Source of the DNA: Streptomyces albiflavescens
GTDB lineage: Bacteria; Actinomycetota; Actinomycetes; Streptomycetales; Streptomycetaceae
Length of the DNA: 64,000 nt
Direction: 5' to 3'
NCBI RefSeq assembly: GCF_014645835.1
Contig: NZ_BMMM01000018.1
Coordinates: 95,710-159,709 of the forward strand
The first letter of the stretch is position 1. Each line of letters begins with the position of its first letter. The notes under the pieces are model-generated. The model worked only from the letters and a program-made list of their open reading frames with translations, did no database searches and had not been told where the DNA came from. Below, piece by piece: positions 33,211 through 41,287 of the stretch. Position numbers and translations under genes: made by a program.

Positions 33211-33887
33211 GCCGGCCTCCTCGCGACCAGGAGCCCCGCCAGTGCCAGCAACACCGGCACCCCGGCGGGGACGACGGACGTCACCGCCAGTGCCACCGCG
33301 GCTCCGGCGAGCGCGGCCCGTCGTACGCCCGCGTCCCCGCGCAGCGCGGGCAGCACCAGTGCCGCGAGCACCGCGGGGAACGCCGCGTCGAGCCCGTACG
33401 TCCCGGTGTCGCCCAGCGCGCTTCCGGCCAGGGCGCCCCCGAGCACACAGAGGTTCCACGACACGAACAGGCCGACGCCGGAGATCCAGAAGGCGGCCCG
33501 GCGCCGGCGTGGATCGGGCTGAGCCAGGGCGAAGGCGACCGTCTCGTCGGTGACGAGGTGGGCGCCGATGAGACGGGTGGCGCGTCGGCGTCCGATGATG
33601 TCGGCGACGGCGAGGCTGTAGGCCGCCGTACGTGTGTTGAGCAGCAGCCCCGTCGCCGCCGCCGCGAACGGCCCGCCCCCGGCCAGCAGAATCCCCACCG
33701 CGCTGAACTGCGCCGAGCCCGCGTACACCACCAGCGACATCACCACCGGCACCCATACGGGCAGTCCGCCGGCGACGGCGATGGCCCCGAACGACACGCC
33801 GACGACCCCGCCGGCGAGGCAGACGAGGGCGACGTCCCTGAGAAGTCCCCGGTCAGCGGTCATGGTTGTTCGGAGAAGCGAACGCAT
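33207..33887 (-). CDS. azlC: AzlC branched-chain amino acid exporter
   Basis: 226 aa, about seven hydrophobic segments. It starts with the AzlC-like region LRDVALVCLAGGVVGVSFGA, and SLVVYAGSAQFSAVGILLAG is the family signature. The start is either the ATG at 33887 (used) or an in-frame ATG at 33863. It is divergent from an XRE-cupin regulator, the common arrangement for azlCD, and the regulator is expected to control export. Confidence 0.88.
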   Translation of the reverse strand: MRSLLRTTMTADRGLLRDVALVCLAGGVVGVSFGAIAVAGGLPVWVPVVMSLVVYAGSAQFSAVGILLAGGGPFAAAATGLLLNTRTAAYSLAVADIIGRRRATRLIGAHLVTDETVAFALAQPDPRRRRAAFWISGVGLFVSWNLCVLGGALAGSALGDTGTYGLDAAFPAVLAALVLPALRGDAGVRRAALAGAAVALAVTSVVPAGVPVLLALAGLLVARRPA

Positions 33888-33899
33888 GTTTTCTACAAT

Positions 33900-33919
33900 G
33901 AACAGTGAGCGATCTGTTC
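33900..33919. promoter_or_regulatory. Inverted repeat between azlC and the XRE-cupin regulator
   Basis: GAACAG (33900-33905) and CTGTTC (33914-33919) are exact inverted repeats with an 8-base spacer. They overlap the GTG at 33905, which argues that the regulator is translated from the later GTG at 33956. Confidence 0.55.
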
Positions 33920-33955
33920 GTCAAGGAGAACGATCGTACCGATGGAGCGAACGAA

Positions 33956-34531
33956 GTGACTGACGCAGACGGTGGGCCCCCGTCCCGCCTCCCCCTCGAC
34001 TGGATCGCCGCCTCGCTGCGCCGCGAGCGCACCCGCGCCGGACTCTCCCTCTCCGAACTGGCCAAACGTGCCGGCATCGCGAAGTCCACGCTGTCCCAAC
34101 TGGAGGCGGCGAGCGGCAATCCGAGCATGGAGACGATCTGGGCGCTGGGCGTGGCGCTGGGGATACCGTTCAGCGCGCTGGTCGAGCCGCCGGCTCCGTC
34201 GGTCCAGGTGATTCGCGCCGGTCGGGGGCCTACTGTCGCCTCGGAGCAGGCCAACTACGTCGCGACCCTGCTGTCGGCCAGCCCGCCCGGCGCCCGCCGG
34301 GACATCTACCACCTGCGGGCGGAACCGGGTGCGGCCCGGGAATCGGAGCCGCACATCCCGGGCACGGTGGAGCACCTGATCGTGAGCACGGGGAGAGTGA
34401 AGGCGGGGCCCCTCGGGGACGCCGTGGAGCTGGGGCCCGGCGACTACATGGCGTACCGCGGCGACGTACCGCACGCGTACCAGGCGCTGGAGTCCGGGAC
34501 GACCTTCGTGCTCGTGATGCAGCACGTGTGA
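33956..34531 (+). CDS. XRE-family regulator with C-terminal cupin domain
   Basis: 191 aa from the GTG at 33956 (GGAGCGAACGAA upstream); a GTG at 33905 would add 17 residues but sits within the operator-like palindrome. HTH: LRRERTRAGLSLSELAKRAG, then IAKSTLSQLEAASGNPSMET. The cupin half has the beta-barrel motifs EPHIPGTVEHLIVSTG and LGPGDYMAYRGDVPHAYQAL. Such regulators commonly control neighbouring azlCD amino-acid export genes. A hairpin terminator follows the stop. Confidence 0.88.
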   Translation: MTDADGGPPSRLPLDWIAASLRRERTRAGLSLSELAKRAGIAKSTLSQLEAASGNPSMETIWALGVALGIPFSALVEPPAPSVQVIRAGRGPTVASEQANYVATLLSASPPGARRDIYHLRAEPGAARESEPHIPGTVEHLIVSTGRVKAGPLGDAVELGPGDYMAYRGDVPHAYQALESGTTFVLVMQHV

Positions 34532-34541
34532 ACACAAAGGC

Positions 34542-34574
34542 AGGAGCCCCACGACCGGCTGGCGCGGGGCTCCT
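34542..34574 (+). terminator. Terminator hairpin after the XRE-cupin gene
   Basis: AGGAGCCCC (34542-34550) and GGGGCTCCT (34566-34574) form a perfect 9-bp stem with a 15-base loop, followed by TGGG. Confidence 0.65.
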
Positions 34575-34627
34575 TGGGTACTGCTATCCGTTCCGGATCA
34601 AAGCATTGGGCTCATGGAGCCGAAGGC

Positions 34628-34831
34628 TTAGAGCGGGGTGACGTTCTCCGCCTGCGGACCCTTCGGGCCCTGCGTGACGTCGAAGGAAACCGACTGGTTC
34701 TCTTCGAGAGAGCGGAAACCGCTCGCGTTGATCGCGGAGTAGTGGACGAAGACGTCCGGGCCGCCGCCTTCCTGGGCGATGAAACCAAAGCCCTTTTCGG
34801 CGTTGAACCACTTCACGGTTCCGGTAGCCAT
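34628..34831 (-). CDS. CspA-family cold-shock protein
   Basis: 67 aa, the usual size. It has the RNA-binding motifs RNP1 KGFGFI and RNP2 VFVHY after GTVKWFNAEKGFGFIAQEGG. It binds single-stranded RNA as a chaperone. ATG at 34831 with a perfect AAGGAGG ribosome site 6 bases before. A long upstream leader with a stable hairpin (34912-34942) suggests post-transcriptional control, as for other csp genes. Confidence 0.95.
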   Translation of the reverse strand: MATGTVKWFNAEKGFGFIAQEGGGPDVFVHYSAINASGFRSLEENQSVSFDVTQGPKGPQAENVTPL

Positions 34832-35005
34832 AAGCCCTCCTTGGGCCCAAAGGGTTGCCCTGCTCCAGAACCTGCGATTGTGTAAACAACTGCATACGTC
34901 TGAAAACGACGAGAGCCCGCGGTCACATGCTCCGCAGGCTCTGTACTGCAAGGGAAACCAAACTGCAACTTGCGGCGAGCCTAGCACGCAGGCAGCCGAA
35001 AGCAA
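34832..35005 (-). promoter_or_regulatory. Long 5' leader of the cold-shock gene
   Basis: The minus strand upstream of the gene carries AGAGCCTGCGG and CCGCGGGCTCT (34912-34942), an 11-bp stem with one mismatch and a 9-base loop. A possible -10 box TAGGCT lies at about 34979-34984 with TTGCTT about 16 bases further up. This would give a leader of about 140 bases. Confidence 0.45.
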
Positions 35006-35163
35006 TAGAGGGCAAGATCACGTCACCCGAATGTTTGACCCCGGTCGGGGATGGGTTGACGTCGCAGTGCCACAAGGGTTGACACAAGGGGTCGAGATGG
35101 TTTCCAGAACCACGCCGGGACCCTGAAGCCTGCACCGTATCTCATGGGGTCTAGCCTCGCGAT
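34832..35163. other. 332-bp divergent region between csp and mqnA
   Basis: Apart from the csp leader and its promoter-like boxes, the right half includes TTGACG (35057-35062) and TTGACA (35078-35083), possible -35 boxes for mqnA. No gene seen. Confidence 0.4.
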
Positions 35164-36012
35164 GTGGACAATTCTCGCACCCGGCCGCGCGTCGGCCACA
35201 TCCAGTTCCTGAACTGCCTGCCCCTGTACTGGGGGCTCGCGAGAACAGGTACGCTCCTCGATTTCGAGCTCACGAAGGACACCCCGGAGAAGCTCAGCGA
35301 GAAGCTGGTGCAGGGCGACCTCGACATCGGGCCGATCACGCTCGTCGAGTTCCTCAAGCACGCCGATGAACTGGTCGCCTTCCCGGACATCGCCGTCGGC
35401 TGCGACGGGCCGGTGATGTCCTGCGTGATCGTCTCGCAGGTCCCGCTGGACCGGCTGGACGGCGCCCGGGTCGCGCTCGGCTCGACCTCGCGGACGTCCG
35501 TTCGGCTCGCGCAGCTGCTGCTGGCCGAGAAGATCGGCGTCCAGCCGTCGTACTACACGTGCCCGCCCGATCTCAGCCTGATGATGCAGGAGGCCGACGC
35601 CGCCGTACTCATCGGTGACGCGGCGCTGCGGGCCAATCTGCTCGACGGGCCGAAGTACGGCCTGCAGGTACACGACCTCGGCGCCCTGTGGAAGGAGTGG
35701 ACGGGTCTTCCGTTCGTCTTCGCCGTGTGGGCCGCCCGGCGCGACTACCTGGAGCGCGAGCCGGCCCTCACCCGCAAGGTGCACGAGGCGTTCCTGGCGT
35801 CCCGGGACCTCTCCCTCGACGAGGTCGGCAAGGTCGCCGAGCAGGCGGCGCGCTGGGAGGCCTTCGACGAGCAGGTCCTGGAGCAGTACTTCACGACGCT
35901 CGACTTCCGCTTCGGCCGCCCGCAGCTCGAAGCGGTGCGGGAGTTCGCGCGCCGGATCGGCGCGACGACGGGGTTCCCGACGGACGTGAACGTACGGCTG
36001 CTGGAGTCCTGA
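35164..36012 (+). CDS. mqnA: Chorismate dehydratase MqnA
   Basis: 282 aa. The start RVGHIQFLNCLPLYWGL and the later GCDGPVMSCVIVSQ, GSTSRTSVRLAQLLLAE and WTGLPFVFAVWAARRDY are typical of MqnA, a periplasmic-binding-fold enzyme that converts chorismate to 3-enolpyruvylbenzoate, the first committed step of the futalosine menaquinone pathway. GTG start at 35164. It stands alone, about 10 kb from mqnE and the ubiD/A/X genes. Confidence 0.93.
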   Translation: MDNSRTRPRVGHIQFLNCLPLYWGLARTGTLLDFELTKDTPEKLSEKLVQGDLDIGPITLVEFLKHADELVAFPDIAVGCDGPVMSCVIVSQVPLDRLDGARVALGSTSRTSVRLAQLLLAEKIGVQPSYYTCPPDLSLMMQEADAAVLIGDAALRANLLDGPKYGLQVHDLGALWKEWTGLPFVFAVWAARRDYLEREPALTRKVHEAFLASRDLSLDEVGKVAEQAARWEAFDEQVLEQYFTTLDFRFGRPQLEAVREFARRIGATTGFPTDVNVRLLES

Positions 36013-36110
36013 GGGTCCGTCGGGTCCTGGGGCTCGGGGCGCTTGCGGCGGCGCATACGGCACTACGCTGCTGGGCAGTGCGTCCGGTGCGTACGGGGGA
36101 GGGATGAGCT

Positions 36111-37907
36111 GTGAGCACCATGCAGCCGCTCGGAGTCGACGAACCCACGGTCGTGGGACCCTACCGGCTGCTCGGCCGGCTGGGCTCCGGCGGCATGGGG
36201 CGCGTCTATCTGGGCCGCAGCGCGGGCGGCCGCACGGTCGCCGTCAAGATCGTGCACCCGCACTTCGCGCTCGACGAGGAGTTCCGCGCCCGCTTCCGCC
36301 GTGAGGTCGAGGCCGCGCGGCGGGTCGGCGGCGCGTGGACGGCCCCGGTCCTGGACGCGGACCCGGAGGCGTCGGTCCCCTGGGTCGCCACGGGGTACGC
36401 GGCCGGTCCGTCGCTCGCCGCCGCCGTCGCGGACGGCGGTCCCCTTCCGGTGCATTCGGTACGCGTGCTCGGCGCGGGCCTCGCCGAGGCGCTCTCGGCG
36501 GTCCACGCGCTGGGCCTCGTCCACCGCGACGTCAAGCCGTCGAATGTGCTGCTCACCCTCGACGGTCCCTTGCTGATCGACTTCGGCATCGCACGCGCCA
36601 CGGACGGCACGGCGTCGCTGACCTCGACAGGCGTCTCGGTCGGCTCCCCCGGCTACATGTCGCCCGAGCAGATCCTCGGCAAGGGAGTCGCGGGCGCGGC
36701 GGACGTCTTCTCCCTCGGCGCGGTCCTGGTGTACGCGGCGACGGGAGCGTCGCCCTTTCCCGGGGACTCCTCCGCCGCACTCCTCTACAAGGTGGTGCAC
36801 GAGGAGCCCCGACTGGGGTCCGTGGAAGGGGAGTTGCGCGAGCTGGTGTCGGCCTGCCTGGCGAAGGACCCGGGGGCACGTCCGACCCCCGACGAGGTGG
36901 CGGTCAGCCTGGCCCCGCAGGGCGCGGCCAGGCTGGTGACGGCGGGATGGCTGCCGGGATCCCTGGTGGAACAGGTGAGCCGAAGTGCCGTACAGCTGCT
37001 GAACCTTGAGGCGTCCGAGACGGCGCCTTCCGGGCCGGTGGACTTCAGCAGCCCTTCGGTGGAGGCGGGTTCAGGGGCGGGAGTCGGGGCAGGGGGAGGT
37101 ACCGGGGCCCGGGCCGGAGCGGGGACCGGAGCCGGAGCCGGTACGGGAGCCGGAGCCGGTACGGGAGCCGCAGCCGGTACGGGAGCCGGGACCGGGGTGC
37201 CGGTGTCCGGCGGGGTGTTCGGGCCGCCGCCCGTGATGCCCGCGCAGGCAACGGGCGTACCGGACCAGCGGCAGCCGCAGGACGCGGTGCCGCCGCCCCC
37301 CAGTCACCCGGGCAAGGTCTCCGTCAGCGTGGCCGCGACCTCCGTGCCCGGTGCGAACGGCCGTGGCCGCAGGCTGAGTTGCACGGTCGCCCTCGCCGTC
37401 GCCGGAGCGCTGGCGGCGGCGACGGTGGGCTCGGCGTTCCTGTTCGACCTGCTGCCGGGCGGCGGTGGGTCGAACGACGCGGGCAACTCGGCGGGCGACG
37501 CGCACCCCTCGGCCACGGCGAGCGCGAGCGCGCCCGGCGACGGGGAGTATGCGTCCCCGATTCCGGCCTCCTACCTGGGCACCTGGGAGGGCGACGGCCT
37601 GGCACTCGGCGGCACCCTCCCCATGGGCACCTTCCGTGTCACCCTCCACCAGGCAGCCGTGGGCAAGGAGTTGGGCAGCTTCCGCCAGACCGACCAGATC
37701 GGCGGCATCTGCGACGACGTACTCATCCTCAAGAAGGTCACGAAGAAGCAGCTCGTCGTCACGAGCGTGGCCAAGGAGTCCAACCGCGACGTCTGCACCA
37801 AGGGCGAGCACGAGGTGCGGCTGACTCCCGTCGGGAGCGACCTGAAGTTCGAGCAGGACAACGCGGATGCGGGGGATCCGGTGGCGCGGATGGCGAAGGT
37901 CACGTAG
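36111..37907 (+). CDS. Receptor Ser/Thr protein kinase with unknown extracellular beta domain
   Basis: 598 aa. Kinase domain: LGSGGMGRVYLG near residue 26, VAVKIV near 44, HRDVKPSN near 138, DFGIA near 157 and GSPGYMSPEQ. A Gly/Ala/Thr-rich linker with six to seven GAGTGA-type units follows (about 322-365), then a membrane helix (TVALAVAGALAAATVGSAFLF, about 424-446), and an outer domain of about 120 residues (SYLGTWEGDGLALGG, GSFRQTDQIGGICDDVLIL, TKGEHEVRLTPVG) with two cysteines. GTG at 36111 follows GGGGGAGGG. Its TAG stop is made of the TA target site and first G of the MITE at 37905. Confidence 0.9.
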   Translation: MSTMQPLGVDEPTVVGPYRLLGRLGSGGMGRVYLGRSAGGRTVAVKIVHPHFALDEEFRARFRREVEAARRVGGAWTAPVLDADPEASVPWVATGYAAGPSLAAAVADGGPLPVHSVRVLGAGLAEALSAVHALGLVHRDVKPSNVLLTLDGPLLIDFGIARATDGTASLTSTGVSVGSPGYMSPEQILGKGVAGAADVFSLGAVLVYAATGASPFPGDSSAALLYKVVHEEPRLGSVEGELRELVSACLAKDPGARPTPDEVAVSLAPQGAARLVTAGWLPGSLVEQVSRSAVQLLNLEASETAPSGPVDFSSPSVEAGSGAGVGAGGGTGARAGAGTGAGAGTGAGAGTGAAAGTGAGTGVPVSGGVFGPPPVMPAQATGVPDQRQPQDAVPPPPSHPGKVSVSVAATSVPGANGRGRRLSCTVALAVAGALAAATVGSAFLFDLLPGGGGSNDAGNSAGDAHPSATASASAPGDGEYASPIPASYLGTWEGDGLALGGTLPMGTFRVTLHQAAVGKELGSFRQTDQIGGICDDVLILKKVTKKQLVVTSVAKESNRDVCTKGEHEVRLTPVGSDLKFEQDNADAGDPVARMAKVT

Positions 37908-38619
37908 GGGGCTTCTGATGGATCTCCGCGGCGTCGCGACGCCCGGCACGCACTCTCGCCGCACCGGACAAAAGCCCTAGTAGCTCCTCCCCCACGCTCG
38001 GCTTCGCTCGCGCGGGGGGACCCCCATCGAGGACTTCCGCCCGGCACGCCGCGAGCACGCACCGAACGCCGCTCCTTCTTCCACGGAGATCCATCAGAAA
38101 CCCCCTAGCCGCCGGTTCCGTTGCTCGGCGCCGCTTGCCGTACAAGCCGTAGCCCGCGATCAGCAGCATCGCGCCAACGACGGTCGCGGCCAGGCCCACG
38201 AGGGAGACGTACGGGTAGCGGTGGCTGATCCAGCAGTACTCGCCCGCCGACGAGCAAAAGCCGTACCTGTTACTGCGCTTGGGATGCCAGGTCTGCATGG
38301 CGACGGCCGAGATGATGACGGCCAGGGCCGCGCCGGGCAGTGACAACGCGATCCATGGCAGCGAACGAGCCTTCTCCGTCCTCCACTTCACCCGCGTCAG
38401 CGGTGCCCCGAAGAGGAGCAGCGAGAAGGGAAACAGGAGCCCGGCCGAGACGGCGAAGCCGTAACCACCGCCCGGCCAGTGCGGGGTGACCTCGCGCCAG
38501 AGTTCACCCGCCCACGCGAGCGGGCCCACGACCAGCGCGGTCACGACACCCACGGCGATCAGGAGGACCAGGCAGGCGAAGCCGAAGGCTCGCGCCCGCT
38601 TCCCACGTCGTTCGGGCAC
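37900..38619 (-). CDS. Four-helix membrane protein with a MITE-encoded C-terminus
   Basis: 239 aa from the GTG at 38619 (GGAAGGCCAC upstream); a GTG at 38730 would add 37 residues. Hydrophobic segments: FACLVLLIAVGVVTALVVG, FAVSAGLLFPFSLLLFGAPL, WIALSLPGAALAVIISAVA and LVGLAATVVGAMLLIAGYGL, with two cysteines in GFCSSAGEYCW. After KRRRATEPAA the next 67 residues (RGFLMDLRGRR ... AEIHQKPP) are encoded by the inserted element, then a Thr and the TGA. Without the insert the frame would read EPAAT then the same TGA. Function unknown. Confidence 0.65.
   Translation of the reverse strand: MPERRGKRARAFGFACLVLLIAVGVVTALVVGPLAWAGELWREVTPHWPGGGYGFAVSAGLLFPFSLLLFGAPLTRVKWRTEKARSLPWIALSLPGAALAVIISAVAMQTWHPKRSNRYGFCSSAGEYCWISHRYPYVSLVGLAATVVGAMLLIAGYGLYGKRRRATEPAARGFLMDLRGRRSGVRCVLAACRAEVLDGGPPARAKPSVGEELLGLLSGAARVRAGRRDAAEIHQKPPT
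37905..38107. mobile_element. 203-bp MITE-like element with TA target duplication
   Basis: Terminal inverted repeats of about 25 bp: left starts GGGGGCTTCTGATGGATCTC (37907 on), right ends GAGATCCATCAGAAACCCCC (to 38105), with two mismatches over the arms. TA flanks both ends (37905-37906 and 38106-38107), the target duplication of Tc1/mariner/IS630-type transposition. The interior has no transposase but holds a strong CCCCC...GGGGGG hairpin (about 37988-38021). Inserted length is 201 bp. Confidence 0.8.
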
Positions 38620-38830
38620 CGTGGCCTTCCGGCCGGGCACATGGGCGTACCGAAGAGAGGCCCCCGCCGCTCGCTGTCGCCTCGGCTTCGCCGAACCACT
38701 CACCGGGCCTGCCCTCCTCGTCCGCCCCACCCGTCACTACTGTGTCTGCGATAGCGAACACCATCACGCACACAGCACGGACCGCAATCCGTGCGGGCGA
38801 CGTACAGGCGATAACGGGGAAGGCTCGACC

Positions 38831-41239
38831 ATGGAGACACTGCAGCCGGACGATCCGCGGGAGTTGGGCAGCTACCGGTTGCTGCGAAGACTGGGTGCGG
38901 GTGGCATGGGCCGGGTGTATCTGGCCCGTTCGCCCGGCGGACGCACGGTCGCGGTGAAGGTCGTACGCCAAGACCTGGCCACGGACGGCGACTTCCGCCG
39001 CCGTTTCGAGCACGAGGTCGAGATAGCCCGCGCGGTCTCGGGCCGCTACACCGCCCCGGTCGTCGACGCCGACCCGAGTGCGGCGCTGCCGTGGCTGGCC
39101 ACGTCGTACGTGCTCGGCCCCGACCTCACGGACGTGGTGGAAGCCCACGGCGCCCTCCCCGAACACACGGTCCGCGCCTTGGGTGCGGGGCTGTCCGCCG
39201 CCCTCCAGGAGATCCACGCGGCGGGCCTGATCCACCGCGACCTCAAGCCGTCGAACGTCCTGCTGGCCGCCGACGGCCCCCGTGTCATCGACTTCGGCAT
39301 CGCGCGCGCGGTGGACGGAAACCGTGTGACCCAGACGGGAGTTGTGGTCGGTTCGCCCGGCTACATGCCCCCCGAGCAGGCCCTGGGCCGGGACGTCGGC
39401 ACGCCGGGCGACGTCTTCTCCCTGGGCGCCGTTCTGACCTTCGCGGTCACCGGCCACGACGCCTTCGGCGACGACGCGGCCTCCCATGCGGCCATGCTCT
39501 ACCAGATCGTCCACGGCGAGCCCGACCTCACCGGCGTACCCCAGTCCTTGCTCGGCCTGATCCGCGCGTGCCTCCTGAAGGACCCCGCTCAGCGGCCCGC
39601 CCCGGGCGAACTCGTGGCGGCTCTGGCCCCGGGCGGCGTCGAGACCGTACTGACGAACTGGCTGCCGTCGGCGGTGGCTTCGACGATCGCCACGCATGCG
39701 GCGGGGATCCTGGACCTGGAGGCGCCGGAGGCGCCGGCACCGGCCTCGGCAGCCGCCTCGGCTGCGGCTCCCGCTCCGGCCGCGGGTTTCGGTCCGCCGC
39801 CCGCGATGGCGGAAGGGACACCGGCTCCGGGAACAGTCACGCCGGTGCCGGGGTATGGCACTCCGCCCGGCGGCGCGGCCAACGGTACGCCTGGGTACGG
39901 CTACCCGCCTGCCGGTACGCCTGGGTACCGAACTCCGTCCACCGGCACGCCTGAATACGGTTCGCCCCTCCCGGGCGCAGTCCGTCTCGGCACGTCGGAG
40001 CCCACTACGGCCCCGGCACCGTCCCGCCGCCGCTTCCTGGGACTGACCGCGGCCGGCGTCGTAGGCGTCGCGGCGTTCGGCGGCGGCACGGCTTGGTGGC
40101 TCTCCCGGGACGACGACTCCTCCGATACGGCGACGGGCGCGAAGGGCGACGCGGCCGGCTCGACCGAGCCCGTCACGGAGAACTTCACGACACCTCCGGC
40201 GGGGACGGCGCCGCAGCCGCTGTGGCACAGGTCGGTGGGGGAGGAAGCCACGAGCGACAACCTGCCGCTGCTCGTTCAGGACGGAATGTTGCTCATCAGC
40301 GGAGACCCGTTGGTGGCGTACGACGCGAAGACGGGCAAGGCGCGCTGGTCCCGCAAGGAAGCCTGCCAGCCCGGCGCCCAACTGCTCTATGCCGATGGGA
40401 AGGTGTTCCTCGCCGACACCGAATACGAGGGGGTGCTCGTCGCTCGGGACGTGACCACCGGCGAGGAGTCCTGGCGTAGCCGCCTCGGCAAGGAGTTGAC
40501 GGTCGAGAACACCATCGACATCGATGCCAAGAACGTCTACGTCACGGTGACGGACTACAGCGATGCGCGGAGCGCCACCAAATACCGCACAGCCGTCGCC
40601 GCGATCAGCCACAGCACGGGCAAGAAGGTCTGGCTGCAGAAGCGCGACTGGGGCACCAAGGACTACGACGTCGAGGGCACCGTCTCCGGGAAGTACCTCG
40701 TCTATGCCGATTCCAACTACAACCTCACCGTGCGCGACACCGCCACCGGTGAACAGTTGTGGAGCAGGAAGATCGGCGACGACTGGAGCTGGAAGCCCGC
40801 CGTCGCGGCGGGTCTCGTCTTCCTCCCGGGCGAGAAGCTGACGGCGGTCGACGTGGAGACCGGGAAGGCCGGCTGGTCCCTCGACCCCAACGGCCGCCGC
40901 GGTTTCCACAACCCCACGGTCATCGAAGGTGTCGTCTACGTCAGCGACTATGACCACGGTATATGGGCCCTCCATGCGAAGACCGGCAAGAAGATCTGGC
41001 TCTGCGATGACAGTGAGCTGGACGAGGCCGCGACGACGTTCCTCAGGGCCGGGCAGAATCTGTACGCGGCCACGGACATGGACGGCGGCGGCATCTACGC
41101 CCTGGAGGCGGGCACCGGCAAGCTGCGCTGGGTCTACAACGACAACAAGGATCCCGGTGAGCCCTGGCGGGTAGCCATCTCCGGCAACCGCCTGCTGACG
41201 ACCCACGGGTACGAGATCTACGCCTTGCCCGCGGTATGA
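38831..41239 (+). CDS. Receptor Ser/Thr protein kinase with extracellular PQQ-type beta-propeller
   Basis: 802 aa from the ATG at 38831. Kinase domain: LGAGGMGRVYLAR near residue 23, VAVKVV near 41, HRDLKPSN near 136, DFGIA near 155 and GSPGYMPPEQ. A Pro/Gly/Thr-rich linker with GTPGYG-type repeats precedes the membrane helix (FLGLTAAGVVGVAAFGGGTA, about 402-424). Residues about 460-802 are PQQ/WD-like blades, each with a DAKTGKARWSRKEA, DTATGEQLWSRKIG or HAKTGKKIWLCD type motif, forming a propeller that probably binds ligand or another protein outside the cell. It shares a bidirectional terminator with the convergent EccC-like gene. Confidence 0.92.
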   Translation: METLQPDDPRELGSYRLLRRLGAGGMGRVYLARSPGGRTVAVKVVRQDLATDGDFRRRFEHEVEIARAVSGRYTAPVVDADPSAALPWLATSYVLGPDLTDVVEAHGALPEHTVRALGAGLSAALQEIHAAGLIHRDLKPSNVLLAADGPRVIDFGIARAVDGNRVTQTGVVVGSPGYMPPEQALGRDVGTPGDVFSLGAVLTFAVTGHDAFGDDAASHAAMLYQIVHGEPDLTGVPQSLLGLIRACLLKDPAQRPAPGELVAALAPGGVETVLTNWLPSAVASTIATHAAGILDLEAPEAPAPASAAASAAAPAPAAGFGPPPAMAEGTPAPGTVTPVPGYGTPPGGAANGTPGYGYPPAGTPGYRTPSTGTPEYGSPLPGAVRLGTSEPTTAPAPSRRRFLGLTAAGVVGVAAFGGGTAWWLSRDDDSSDTATGAKGDAAGSTEPVTENFTTPPAGTAPQPLWHRSVGEEATSDNLPLLVQDGMLLISGDPLVAYDAKTGKARWSRKEACQPGAQLLYADGKVFLADTEYEGVLVARDVTTGEESWRSRLGKELTVENTIDIDAKNVYVTVTDYSDARSATKYRTAVAAISHSTGKKVWLQKRDWGTKDYDVEGTVSGKYLVYADSNYNLTVRDTATGEQLWSRKIGDDWSWKPAVAAGLVFLPGEKLTAVDVETGKAGWSLDPNGRRGFHNPTVIEGVVYVSDYDHGIWALHAKTGKKIWLCDDSELDEAATTFLRAGQNLYAATDMDGGGIYALEAGTGKLRWVYNDNKDPGEPWRVAISGNRLLTTHGYEIYALPAV

Positions 41240-41244
41240 ACACA

Positions 41245-41279
41245 TGCCTCGGCCCCCGGAGTTACCGGGGGTCGAGGCA
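41245..41279. terminator. Bidirectional terminator between kinase and EccC-like genes
   Basis: TGCCTCG-G-CCCCCGG (from 41245) pairs with CCGGGGG-T-CGAGGCA (to 41279) around a 5-base loop: a 14-bp stem with one mismatch, between two convergent stops. Confidence 0.75.
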
Positions 41280-41287
41280 CAAGTGCA

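Noticed and set aside
38620..38730. Longer start for the membrane protein at 37900
   Set aside because: Adds an Arg/Ala-rich stretch; the GTG at 38619 has a better ribosome site. Not excluded.
38504..41245. 913-codon minus-strand open frame
   Set aside because: Antisense to the PQQ-domain kinase with low-complexity composition; no recognisable motif.
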